Source: SHVO01 sp050250575
GTDB lineage: Bacteria > Pseudomonadota > Alphaproteobacteria > Rhodospirillales > Rhodospirillaceae
DNA: 64,000 nucleotides
Direction of reading: 5' to 3'
Assembly (NCBI GenBank): GCA_050250575.1
Contig: JBFWOJ010000006.1
Location: 1 to 64,000 of the forward strand
The first letter of the stretch is position 1. Each line of letters starts with the position of its first letter. Position numbers and translations under genes: made by a program. Below the pieces are notes generated by a model, which saw only the letters and a program-made list of their open reading frames with translations, did not search any database and was not told the origin of the DNA. Shown here one piece after another: positions 15,725 through 23,115 of this stretch.

Positions 15725-16092
15725 GCTTCCCAAAGAGGCAGCTTCATGCAGACGGCTGTCGAGGGGCAAAGATTCGCAAATTCTTCGTTCGGCGCGGTCG
15801 CAGTGAAGAGCCAGAGACACTCCAGGCCACGTGCGCGCGCCTCCTCGATGAGCGCCCGGCAGACGGCGCGTCCGCAGCCTTGGCCGCGTCGATGGTTGGC
15901 GACAACGACCGATCGCAATAAGGCGCGCGCGCCATAGACCTCAAGGCCGCCCCATGCCAGGGGCATGCCAGCCTCGTCATATCGGATGAAGAAGCGTCCC
16001 GGCCGGTCTAAGTCCGCGGTCGGCAAACCAGCGTCTTCAAGGGCTGCGCGGAATTCCGGATTGCCTGCCCGCTCAGTTGCGATCTTCGGCAT
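15577..16092 (-). CDS. ArsN2-like GNAT acetyltransferase, internally deleted and run-on
   Basis: The first part matches the GNAT fold of arsenic-cluster acetyltransferases (ArsN2): LPTADLDRPGRFFIRYDEAG, GLEVYGARALLRSVVVANHR and the acetyl-CoA loop RRGQGCGRAV, then GLECLWLFTATAP. Here the family normally has a further strand and helix (FFARLGF ... region), but the sequence jumps directly to EEFANLCPSTAVCM, which is the family's C-terminal block. It then continues another 50 or so residues (LPLWEAYARTAARSS ...) that have no counterpart and are antisense to the zinc-ribbon gene. An in-frame deletion plus loss of the normal stop is likely. It overlaps the aquaporin gene by 20 bp, so it is the last gene of the ars operon. 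Activity is doubtful. Confidence 0.6.
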   Translation of the reverse strand: MPKIATERAGNPEFRAALEDAGLPTADLDRPGRFFIRYDEAGMPLAWGGLEVYGARALLRSVVVANHRRGQGCGRAVCRALIEEARARGLECLWLFTATAPNEEFANLCPSTAVCMKLPLWEAYARTAARSSVVWTRQRQLSHRNASAFERMLRGMKRPRTAWSSLRNFGR

Positions 16093-16753
16093 GACTCTTT
16101 TTTAGCGAACGAAGCAGCGGCAAAGCCAATGCGAGGCCGCAGACTTGAGCAGCAATGAAGCCGGCCATGTCTTGAGGCCGTATTCCGGCGAAAGTGTCGG
16201 TGAAGGAGCGCGCAACCGTTACGGCGGGGTTTGCGAAGGATGTCGAGGACGTGAACCAATACGCAGCCGCGATGTAAGCGCCGACCGCCCCGGCGAGGGT
16301 TGGTCTGCCGTAGCGTAAACAGCCCCAAATAACGGCGAGCAAGCCGAATGTAGCGACCACTTCCGCCGTCCATGCTCCCACGCCGGTGCGAACATGGCTA
16401 CCCACCTGTAACACGGGCAGCCCGAACATGGCGTGGCTGATGAGCGTGCCGGCGATCGCTCCTAGAATCTGCGCGCTCAGATAAATGGGCACGTCAATCC
16501 AGGCGACTTCTTCAAGTATCGCCCCTCCAAGTGTGACGACGGGGTTCATATGCGCGCCGGAAACGGGTCCACAGACGAGGATCAGGGTGTATAGCGCCGC
16601 GCCGGTGGCGAGAGCATTGGCGAGAAGGGCGAGCGCCGAATTACCCGCGCTCAGAGTGTGCGCCATGATGCCCGAACCGACGACGGCGATGAGCAGAAAG
16701 GCCGTCGCGGTAAATTCCGCGATAAAAAGCTGCCGGCGGCGTCCCGACCTCAT
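16073..16753 (-). CDS. Aquaglyceroporin of the arsenic operon (AqpS-like)
   Basis: MIP-family channel of 226 residues with six hydrophobic segments and both half-helix motifs: the first is NPV (SGAHMNPVVTL) rather than NPA, the second is NPA (SFANPAVTVAR). In Sinorhizobium meliloti an aquaglyceroporin AqpS within the ars operon, paired with ArsC, exports arsenite made by arsenate reduction down its gradient. The gene overlaps arsC by 4 bases (ATG at 16753, arsC stop at 16750), and no ArsB/Acr3 pump is present, so this channel is the likely exit route. Confidence 0.88.
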   Translation of the reverse strand: MRSGRRRQLFIAEFTATAFLLIAVVGSGIMAHTLSAGNSALALLANALATGAALYTLILVCGPVSGAHMNPVVTLGGAILEEVAWIDVPIYLSAQILGAIAGTLISHAMFGLPVLQVGSHVRTGVGAWTAEVVATFGLLAVIWGCLRYGRPTLAGAVGAYIAAAYWFTSSTSFANPAVTVARSFTDTFAGIRPQDMAGFIAAQVCGLALALPLLRSLKKSHAEDRN

Positions 16754-17247
16754 CCTTGCCGGCCCGCTTCAAGAAGCGATTCGTGGAGCTGTTCACGACG
16801 AAGCTTGCTGAACGGTATCGCCAGGAAATATTGGATACGGCGTTCGAGGATGCGCGCCGTTTCATGGAACGCCCTCACTTGCATGTCGTGGGGTCCGCCA
16901 ACCGCTGCGGGGTCCGGCATTCCCCAGTGCGCGGTCGCCGGATGACCGGGCCATACGGGACAGACTTCGCCGGCGGCCTGATCGCAGACGGTGAGGATGA
17001 AATCCATCTTCGGCGCGCCTGGCGCGGCGAACTCATTCCAGCTCTTGCTGCGCAGGCCCTCGGTCGAAAGTCCGAAGCTGCGCAACGTCTCAAGGGCCAC
17101 CGGATGCACCGCCCCCTTGGGGAAACTTCCCGCGCTATACGCTGTGTATTTTCCGCCGCCCAGATTATTGAGCAAGGCCTCGGCGAGGATACTCCTTGCG
17201 GAATTTCCCGTGCACAAGAACAGAACGTTGCGGACCTGTTCGGTCAT
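16750..17247 (-). CDS. arsC: Arsenate reductase, low-molecular-weight phosphatase type
   Basis: 165 residues with the phosphatase-loop CTGNSARS near the N-terminus (residues 12-19), the arsenate-binding nucleophile Cys12, a second Cys in ILTVCDQAAGEVCPVWPG and the MPDPAAV acid region, all as in thioredoxin-linked ArsC/Wzb-type enzymes. It reduces arsenate to arsenite. It follows arsI by 4 bp and overlaps the aquaporin gene, placing enzyme and channel in direct translational coupling. Confidence 0.92.
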   Translation of the reverse strand: MTEQVRNVLFLCTGNSARSILAEALLNNLGGGKYTAYSAGSFPKGAVHPVALETLRSFGLSTEGLRSKSWNEFAAPGAPKMDFILTVCDQAAGEVCPVWPGHPATAHWGMPDPAAVGGPHDMQVRAFHETARILERRIQYFLAIPFSKLRREQLHESLLEAGRQG

Positions 17248-17251
17248 CGGC

Positions 17252-17710
17252 TTACGCCGCGCAACACCCGCCGCCGGCCGCGGGTTTGGGCTCGCAGCAG
17301 TCCGCGGCTTCTTTGCTGGAAGCTGCGGGACCGTCCGATCCGTATACTGTTGCTTCCCCGTGCGTCAAAAATGTCTCCCACGCAATTCCTTGCGGATCGT
17401 TCACCCAGTGCTTGTCGCTTTTGGCGTAGCAGCAGGTCGTGCCCTTCTCCTCGGCAATCGGGGAACTCGCGCGAGTCAGCCGTTCGTACACTTCGGAAAG
17501 CTCCGATTCATTCTCGACTTGGATGCCAAGGTGTTGAATGCCCGTGATGTCGGAGCGTTCGGAAATCGCGAAGTTGAGCCTCGGGTCCTCCAACATCCAC
17601 TTGGCGTAATCAGGTCTGCGGACGGTTGGCCCGGCGGCGAATAGCGTCGAGTAGAACTTGACCGATTGATCGAGATTCGGGACCGAGAGGTGGACATGCA
17701 TGCGTTTCAT
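17252..17710 (-). CDS. arsI: ArsI-type C-As lyase (VOC family)
   Basis: 152 residues of the glyoxalase/extradiol dioxygenase (VOC) fold: MHVHLSVPNLDQSVKFYS, metal-binding His near the N-terminus, IQHLGIQVENESELSEVY, and the paired cysteines GTTCCYAKSDK that bind trivalent methylarsenicals in ArsI. The end is cysteine-rich (ADCCEPKPAAGGGCCAA). ArsI is a non-heme Fe(II) dioxygenase that cleaves the carbon-arsenic bond of methylarsonous acid, giving arsenite. A CadI-like annotation is the alternative; the position behind arsR favours ArsI. ATG 17710 has AAGGAAGG upstream and overlaps the arsR stop by ATGA. Confidence 0.85.
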   Translation of the reverse strand: MKRMHVHLSVPNLDQSVKFYSTLFAAGPTVRRPDYAKWMLEDPRLNFAISERSDITGIQHLGIQVENESELSEVYERLTRASSPIAEEKGTTCCYAKSDKHWVNDPQGIAWETFLTHGEATVYGSDGPAASSKEAADCCEPKPAAGGGCCAA

Positions 17711-18042
17711 GCGACCTTCCTTTTCCTTGCTGATTTCGACGGCGCCGGCGCGCAGTTCCGTCCGCGGCAACAGTTTTCCGTCAAATATCCGATAAGCGTA
17801 TTCATGCGCTCGTAATCGGCAGTCTGTATCAACTGACGGCCTTCCCTGCGGGCACGCACGAGACCGGCGTGCTGGAGCTGGCTCAAGTGAAACGAAAGGG
17901 TTGCCCCGGGCATATCGAGCTTGGCGGCAATATCACCCACCACCAGCCCCTCCGGTCCCGCCTCGACAAGCAGGCGGTAAATCGCAAGGCGCCCCTCGTG
18001 GGCGAGAGCCGAAAGTGCAACGACCGCGGTTATCGATTCCAT
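17707..18042 (-). CDS. arsR: Arsenite-responsive repressor ArsR
   Basis: 111-residue ArsR/SmtB winged-helix repressor (VGDIAAKLDMPGATLSFHLS recognition region). It lacks the ELCVCDL metal site of the E. coli type; instead Cys91, Cys92 and Cys97 near the C-terminus (ENCCRGRNC) resemble the Cys95/Cys96/Cys102 site of Acidithiobacillus ferrooxidans ArsR. As(III) or MAs(III) binding should release the operator. It is the first gene of a five-gene operon; an inverted repeat overlaps its start. Confidence 0.92.
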   Translation of the reverse strand: MESITAVVALSALAHEGRLAIYRLLVEAGPEGLVVGDIAAKLDMPGATLSFHLSQLQHAGLVRARREGRQLIQTADYERMNTLIGYLTENCCRGRNCAPAPSKSARKRKVA

Positions 18043-18062
18043 ATTTCTAGAATAGTCGAATC
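18035..18062. promoter_or_regulatory. Candidate ArsR operator over the arsR start
   Basis: GATTC (18035-18039) and GAATC (18058-18062) flank a central TCTAGA palindrome (18046-18051), giving a dyad that covers the arsR start codon at 18042. The outer arms are also GANTC sites, potential targets of the CcrM methylase encoded at 61-62.5 kb. Binding is inferred from position only. Confidence 0.4.
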
Positions 18063-18102
18063 TTTTAGCGCGTCAAGAGCACGTTCCGGTCAGGCACTGA
18101 TT

Positions 18103-18588
18103 TTACGGTTCCAGCAGCCGCCAAGCGGGCCGGGTGATCGAATTTGATTTCGGCTTCTGTTTCACCCCAGGCAGCGGCGTGCCGTCGAAATCCTCTTCGA
18201 GCCACCAACCTGCGACACGGCCGTCCCCTTTCGGCTCGTACGGCCGGTCGTAGTAGAACGTGTAGACCGGTTTACCTTTGTAAGCCCATTGCTTGCGGCC
18301 ATCGTCGCGCTGAACGACGGTCCAATCGCCGGTGGGCTGTGCGTTGTCCGGGGCGCGAATGATCGGCCATACCGCCGCGCACACGGCATCGCAGTTGGAC
18401 TTTCCAGGCGCATCGCCTTCGAAGGTGTAGAGCGGCAGAAAAGCGGGGAAGGATTTGTAAACCCATTTGCCGTCGTCACGCCCCAGCGCGACTTGGCCCG
18501 GATGGTTCGGATTGGGATCTCCGTCCGCCGCGACCGCAGGCCCGGCACATAAAGCACAAAAGAGAATCACAAGGTCAGTCGGCCGCAT
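18103..18588 (-). CDS. Secreted protein with YxFxxD-type repeats (COG4315-like)
   Basis: 161 residues with a signal peptide (MRPTDLVILFCALCAGPAVA, cleavage before ADGD). The mature part repeats aromatic-Asp motifs of the 'secreted repeat of unknown function' family: LPLYTFEGD, WTVVQRDDG, KPVYTFYYD, and a Cys pair NCDAVCAAVWP typical of the family. Function unknown; members are periplasmic or lipid-anchored. This one has no lipobox Cys at the cleavage site. An in-frame ATG at 18606 would add six residues before the signal peptide. Confidence 0.8.
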   Translation of the reverse strand: MRPTDLVILFCALCAGPAVAADGDPNPNHPGQVALGRDDGKWVYKSFPAFLPLYTFEGDAPGKSNCDAVCAAVWPIIRAPDNAQPTGDWTVVQRDDGRKQWAYKGKPVYTFYYDRPYEPKGDGRVAGWWLEEDFDGTPLPGVKQKPKSNSITRPAWRLLEP

Positions 18589-18731
18589 CGTACGTCCCAA
18601 GGGCACACCGATCGACTTTAGCGCGGCCGATCGAAGATGTCATATTTCCAGCGTCCGTCGTCGCATAGCGCGCCGCGCCTTGCGTCGTTGGCGCACAACA
18701 CTGGAGCACGAGGACCCAAATCGGGGCAACG

Positions 18732-19370
18732 CTACGCCGGCGCTTCTTCAGCCCGCCGCCGCCGGAAGCCCCGCAACCCCGCAAGACGTTCCGCCCGCTC
18801 GAGGGCACGGTCCAGCGCGGCCATCGTTTTGGCGAGATCGCTGCTATCGTCATCGAGCCACGCCCTTAACGCGCAAGCGAGAACGACCTTCATGCCTTGG
18901 ATGCGAAGGCAGCCAAGGAGACCGTCGGGCGAAACACCCGCCGCGGCAAGCATGACGGCGGCGCTGCGATCGGTACGACAGACCGCCGCGGCCGCGCTCG
19001 GCAGATCGTAACGCATGCCATTCACCACGGCCCGCATGCCGTCGCGGTTGGTATTCATGGCATCGAAACGTTTCATGGCGACGTCGAACAGCCGGTCGCG
19101 CACACTGTCGGTCTCGTCGACGGCTTTCACGCCGGCCAGCATGCGCTGATCGAGGCGGTCGAATATGCGCGCGATCAAGTGCACGCGAGTGGGGACCTTT
19201 TCAAGCACATCGCCCAGGGAGAGCCCGGCGCGCTGCGCGACCGCGGTCATGGCGAGGTTGCGCCACCCCAGCGCCGCGGCCTCGGCAAGCGCAGCGTCGA
19301 CGATGCGATCGATTTCGGTCACCACCGGCAACGCGGCCGGCTTCGACGGCTTATTGGGTTTTTTTGCCAT
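18732..19370 (-). CDS. TetR-family transcriptional regulator
   Basis: 212 residues. Residues about 18-65 form a TetR-like HTH (IVDAALAEAAALGWRNLAMT, AVAQRAGLSLGDVLEKVPTR), with a C-terminal all-helical ligand domain. It starts 10 bp after the proC stop with a strong AGGAGG ribosome-binding site, so the two are co-transcribed; this proC-TetR pairing is frequent in alphaproteobacteria. A COQ9-like relation is possible given the C-terminal helix pattern, and ubiK is nearby. Ligand unknown. Confidence 0.75.
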   Translation of the reverse strand: MAKKPNKPSKPAALPVVTEIDRIVDAALAEAAALGWRNLAMTAVAQRAGLSLGDVLEKVPTRVHLIARIFDRLDQRMLAGVKAVDETDSVRDRLFDVAMKRFDAMNTNRDGMRAVVNGMRYDLPSAAAAVCRTDRSAAVMLAAAGVSPDGLLGCLRIQGMKVVLACALRAWLDDDSSDLAKTMAALDRALERAERLAGLRGFRRRRAEEAPA

Positions 19371-19379
19371 GGCAACCTC

Positions 19380-20198
19380 CTAGCCTGCGAGCTCCTTGGA
19401 TCGTTTCGTCGCCGCCGCGACGGCACGGGTCAACAATGGTTTTAGACCCTCTGCCGCCATGAGAACGTTGAGCGCGGCCTCGGTGGTTCCGCCGGGGCTG
19501 GTGACATTCTTGCGAAGCTCGGCCGGATCCATTGTGCCGGCTTCGAGCAACGCGCCGGCTCCAGACACCGTGGCGCGCGCAAGCTGCGCGGCGAGGTCGG
19601 GCGAGAGCCCGGCGGCAACGCCGGCGTCGCGCAGGCATTCAGTCAGAAGAAATACATAAGCCGGGCCGCTGCCGGACACCGCCGTGACCGCGTCGATCTG
19701 CCCTTCATCCCCGATCCAGGTTACCTGCCCGACGGCGCTCATCAGCACCTCGCACACGCGCGCCTGCACTTCGCCGACATTTGGCGCCGCATACATGACG
19801 CTGATCGCCTTGCCGACGGCGGCCGGCGTATTGGGCATCGCCCGCACGACCGCGGCCTCCTCGCCGAGGTGCTTGCGGAAATAAGAGGTCGGCCTTCCCG
19901 CGATGACGGAGAGGAACACCGGATGTTGCGGCGTGAAAGACTTGTATGTGGGGATGACCTGATCAGCCACCTGCGGCTTGACCGCAAAGAGGATCACGTC
20001 CGGGCGGAAGTCGCGCGGGACATCGCTCATGTGCGGCAGGACGGTGAGCGCGCGATGTTCCGAACAGGCGGCGACGCTGTCGCGCCCGGCCGGCTCGACG
20101 ACGATCGCGTCCACCGGCGAAAGGCCGCGCTTGAACCAGCCGTCGAGAAGCGCGCCGCCCATCTTGCCGCAGCCGACGAGGAGAATGGTGCCTTGCAT
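19380..20198 (-). CDS. proC: Pyrroline-5-carboxylate reductase
   Basis: 272 residues; reduces 1-pyrroline-5-carboxylate to proline with NADPH. Rossmann start TILLVGCGKMGGALLDGW, AVKPQVADQV, RAMPNTPAAVGKAISVM, and the signature AVSGSGPAYVFLLTECL plus TSPGGTTEAALNVL. Start at 20198 (MQGTILL) places the nucleotide-binding strand at the N-terminus as usual; an ATG at 20234 would prepend a Cys/Arg-rich stretch. Confidence 0.95.
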   Translation of the reverse strand: MQGTILLVGCGKMGGALLDGWFKRGLSPVDAIVVEPAGRDSVAACSEHRALTVLPHMSDVPRDFRPDVILFAVKPQVADQVIPTYKSFTPQHPVFLSVIAGRPTSYFRKHLGEEAAVVRAMPNTPAAVGKAISVMYAAPNVGEVQARVCEVLMSAVGQVTWIGDEGQIDAVTAVSGSGPAYVFLLTECLRDAGVAAGLSPDLAAQLARATVSGAGALLEAGTMDPAELRKNVTSPGGTTEAALNVLMAAEGLKPLLTRAVAAATKRSKELAG

Positions 20199-20285
20199 GG
20201 GGCAACGATAGCACCGCGGTTGCTTGCGCAACAACCGCGCGCGGGATCCGGGTGGCCTGGGCTACGCCCAGGATAACGAATTCGC

Positions 20286-20789
20286 TTAGGCTTCGCCGAC
20301 GGTGTCGAGAAGCGAGCTGGCGATCGCGTCGTCTGCGGTACGCCCGCCCCAGATCACGAACTGGAAGGCAGGGTAGTAGCGCTCGCATTCCGCGACCGCG
20401 AGGTCCATTAGCTCGCTGATGAGGTCGCCATCCAGACGGTCGGGCAAACGCACCGTGTGACGGAACATCGGGATGCCCTCCTCCACCCAAATGGCGAAGT
20501 GGCCCATCCAAAGACGCTCGTTGAGCTTGGCAAGAAGCTCGTAGACCTGCCCTATCAGCTTCGACTGGACTCGCATATCGAGAGCACAGGAGAAGTGAAG
20601 CGCCTTGAGGTCCTCGGACCAGGCGAAGAACATGCCGTAGTCGCACCACGATCCGGGGGCTTCCACTGCCAGTTCGGTCTCGCAGCGCCGGTCGTGGACC
20701 CACTCCTTGCCGGCGATAAATTCTTCGATGAAATCGATGGGGTTGGTAACGGTAACAGACTGGCGGCGAAGCGTATCTTTGGACTGCAA
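20286..20789 (-). CDS. YbjN domain-containing protein
   Basis: 167 residues of the YbjN/type III secretion chaperone-like fold (NPIDFIEEFIAGKEWVHDR, LGSWCDYGMFF-like block, LLAKLNERLWMGHFAIW). These are widespread small proteins of unknown biochemical role; E. coli YbjN affects stress and motility genes. The start codon is TTG at 20789, supported by GAGGGGAGGG directly upstream on this strand; no in-frame ATG precedes the conserved region. It lies upstream of proC with a 90-bp gap. Confidence 0.82.
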   Translation of the reverse strand: MQSKDTLRRQSVTVTNPIDFIEEFIAGKEWVHDRRCETELAVEAPGSWCDYGMFFAWSEDLKALHFSCALDMRVQSKLIGQVYELLAKLNERLWMGHFAIWVEEGIPMFRHTVRLPDRLDGDLISELMDLAVAECERYYPAFQFVIWGGRTADDAIASSLLDTVGEA

Positions 20790-20945
20790 AAGACCCTCCC
20801 CTCAAACCAACCAAACGCGGGTCTCAAACCCCTGGCCCGTTCCGGACCGATGCTCTCGAACCGAGAGCACATATTTCAAGATATAGTAGGGGCTGAAGGG
20901 TCGCAATACAAAATAGCGCGTAAATCCGCCGAGTCGCGTAATTCT

Positions 20946-20954
20946 TGTGGATAA
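20946..20954 (-). promoter_or_regulatory. DnaA box (perfect TTATCCACA, minus strand)
   Basis: TGTGGATAA on the plus strand is the complement of the DnaA consensus. It lies in the 195-bp AT-richer gap between the ubiK stop and the YbjN start, near the presumed YbjN/proC promoter. Confidence 0.4.
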
Positions 20955-20983
20955 GTCTATTTTTTGAATCGGCGCGGGGAATA

Positions 20984-21256
20984 TCACGCCTTAGGTGAAG
21001 CGCTCTCGCTCGCAGCAAGTCTACGTTCGAGCTCGATGACACGTGCCGTCAATCGCTCCTGCTCGGCGCGGGCTTCGGCCGCCATCGCGCGCACCACATC
21101 GAACTCCTCGCGGCGCACGTATCCGCCGTCGGCCATCACGCGTTCGAGACGATCGCGCACCATCGCCTCCATCTCCTGCTTGAGGCCCGACAGAGCGTTG
21201 AGAGCGCCGCCGCTTAAGCGCGCGAGATCGTCGAAGATGCGATTTTGCGATTGCAT
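20984..21256 (-). CDS. ubiK: UbiK accessory factor (BMFP/YqiC family)
   Basis: 90 residues: an N-terminal amphipathic part (NRIFDDLARLSGGALNAL), GLKQEMEAMVRDRLERV, and a C-terminal coiled coil (EQERLTARVIELERRLAASE). UbiK binds UbiJ and lipids and assists aerobic ubiquinone synthesis. Length and layout match the family. It is divergent from hldD. Confidence 0.88.
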   Translation of the reverse strand: MQSQNRIFDDLARLSGGALNALSGLKQEMEAMVRDRLERVMADGGYVRREEFDVVRAMAAEARAEQERLTARVIELERRLAASESASPKA

Positions 21257-21319
21257 TCACGGCTCTCCTCGTCTTGCCTACCCCCTAATATCTGCACGCG
21301 AAGTTCCATAAGCAAGCCC

Positions 21320-22300
21320 ATGTTCATCGTCACCGGCGGCGCCGGGTTCATCGGATCGAATCTCGTCGCCCTGCTCGAAGAGCGCGGGCTCTCTCCGCTC
21401 GTCATCGTCGACCGCTGCGAAACCGAGCACAAGACGCGCAATATCGCCAAACGCAGGGCACAGCGCGTGCCGCCGGAATACCTGACCGCGCATCTCGCGG
21501 AGGTCGGCGACGAGGTGAAGGGAATCTTTCATCTCGGCGCGCTCACCTCCACCACCGAGCGCGATGTGGCCAAGCTGACGGAAATCAACGTCCAGCTGAG
21601 CCGTTACCTCTGGCGCTGGTGCGCCAATCACGAGGTCCCTTTCATCTATGCATCGTCCGCGGCCACCTACGGCGACGGCAAGATGGGCTTCAAGGACGAC
21701 GACAGCCTTGCGGCCCTGGCCCATCTGCAGCCGCTCAATCCCTACGGCCAGAGCAAACACTCGTTCGACCTTTGGGTCGCAGAGCAAACCGCGCGCGGCG
21801 GGGCCGCCCCGCCGCGCTGGGCGGGCGTGAAATTCTTCAACGTCTATGGTCCGAACGAATTCCATAAAGGCGCGCAGGCGAGCCTTGTGCCGCAGGTGTA
21901 CGCGAAAGCCGTCAGAGGCGAGGCTTATCCTCTCTTCCGCTCGCACAATCCGGCCTATGCCGACGGCGGTCAGCTGCGCGATTTCATCTTCGTGGAAGAT
22001 TGCTGCGAGGTGTTGTTGTGGCTCTACGAGCTCGCACCCGACAATGGGATTTTCAATCTGGGCACCGGGAAGGCGCGCTCGTTCATCGACCTTGCCAGCG
22101 CCGTGTATCGGGCCCTGGGAAAAGAGCCGATGATCATTTGGCGCGATACGCCGGAAGACATCCGGGGACAATATCAGTATTTTACGGAGGCGCGCATGGA
22201 ACGCCTGCGCGCGCTTGGGTATAAAGCGCCGTTTACCGGGCTGGAAGACGGTGTCGCCAAGACCGTGAAGATCCTGACGCAGCCCGATCCTTACAGGTAA
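21320..22300 (+). CDS. hldD: ADP-glyceromanno-heptose 6-epimerase
   Basis: 326 residues, extended SDR. NAD(P)-binding FIVTGGAGFIGSNL at the N-terminus, catalytic SSAATYGDG and YGQSKHSFD (YxxxK), substrate region FNVYGPNEFHKG typical of HldD/RfaD. It epimerises ADP-D-glycero- to ADP-L-glycero-manno-heptose for LPS inner core. ATG 21320 begins exactly at the first beta strand; the upstream open frame is antisense to ubiK. lgt starts 2 bp after the stop. Confidence 0.93.
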   Translation: MFIVTGGAGFIGSNLVALLEERGLSPLVIVDRCETEHKTRNIAKRRAQRVPPEYLTAHLAEVGDEVKGIFHLGALTSTTERDVAKLTEINVQLSRYLWRWCANHEVPFIYASSAATYGDGKMGFKDDDSLAALAHLQPLNPYGQSKHSFDLWVAEQTARGGAAPPRWAGVKFFNVYGPNEFHKGAQASLVPQVYAKAVRGEAYPLFRSHNPAYADGGQLRDFIFVEDCCEVLLWLYELAPDNGIFNLGTGKARSFIDLASAVYRALGKEPMIIWRDTPEDIRGQYQYFTEARMERLRALGYKAPFTGLEDGVAKTVKILTQPDPYR

Positions 22301-22302
22301 AG

Positions 22303-23115
22303 ATGTTCGCCATCGCCTTTCCCGCCATCGACCCGGTACTGATCCAGATCGGGCCAATCGCGATCCGCTGGTACGCACTGGCCTACATCGTCGGGCTGTT
22401 CGCCGGCGTCGCATACATGCGCTGGCAGGTCACCAAGCCGCCTGCGCTGATGACGAAGGCTCAAGTGGACGATTTCTTTCTCTGGGTGCTGGGCGGCGTC
22501 ATCCTCGGCGGCCGCCTCGGTTACGTGCTTTTCTATAAGCCGGAAATCTATCTTCGCGATCCGATCGCGATCTTCAAGACGTGGGAGGGCGGCATGTCCT
22601 TCCACGGCGGACTCATCGGCGTAGTCGTGGCGATCGTTCTGTTCGCGCGCCACATCAAGGTCGACAAATGGTACGTGGGCGACCATGTGGCCTGCGGCGT
22701 GCCGATCGGCCTCGGACTCGGGCGCCTCGCGAACTTCATCAACGCGGAACTGTGGGGCCGGCCGGCGCCCGACGTGCCCTGGGCGATGGTGTTTCCCGGC
22801 GCCGGCGACGTGCCGCGCCATCCCAGCCAGCTTTACCAAGCGGCGCTCGAGGGCCTGCTTCTCTTCATCATCGTCAATGTGCTCTGGCGCAACGAGGCCA
22901 TCCGCAGGCGCCCCGGGATCCTCACCGGCGTTTTCCTCATCGGCTACGGTGTCTTCCGGATCTTCGGCGAGCTGTTCCGCGAGCCGGACAATTTCATCGG
23001 TTTCCTGCCCGGCGGCACGACCATGGGGCAGTGGCTGTCGGTGCCGATGGTGCTGTTCGGGGTATTCTCGATCTGGCGGGCGCGCCGCGCCGGTCCGGTC
23101 ACCGCCAAGACATGA
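22303..23115 (+). CDS. lgt: Prolipoprotein diacylglyceryl transferase
   Basis: 270 residues, polytopic inner-membrane enzyme that transfers diacylglycerol from phosphatidylglycerol to the lipobox Cys. The signature GLGRLANFINAELWGRP is present, with the N-terminal IRWYALAYIVGL, the HGGLIG block and the C-terminal RIFGELFREPDNFIG. Several predicted lipoproteins in the window are potential substrates. It overlaps the next gene by ATGA. Confidence 0.96.
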   Translation: MFAIAFPAIDPVLIQIGPIAIRWYALAYIVGLFAGVAYMRWQVTKPPALMTKAQVDDFFLWVLGGVILGGRLGYVLFYKPEIYLRDPIAIFKTWEGGMSFHGGLIGVVVAIVLFARHIKVDKWYVGDHVACGVPIGLGLGRLANFINAELWGRPAPDVPWAMVFPGAGDVPRHPSQLYQAALEGLLLFIIVNVLWRNEAIRRRPGILTGVFLIGYGVFRIFGELFREPDNFIGFLPGGTTMGQWLSVPMVLFGVFSIWRARRAGPVTAKT

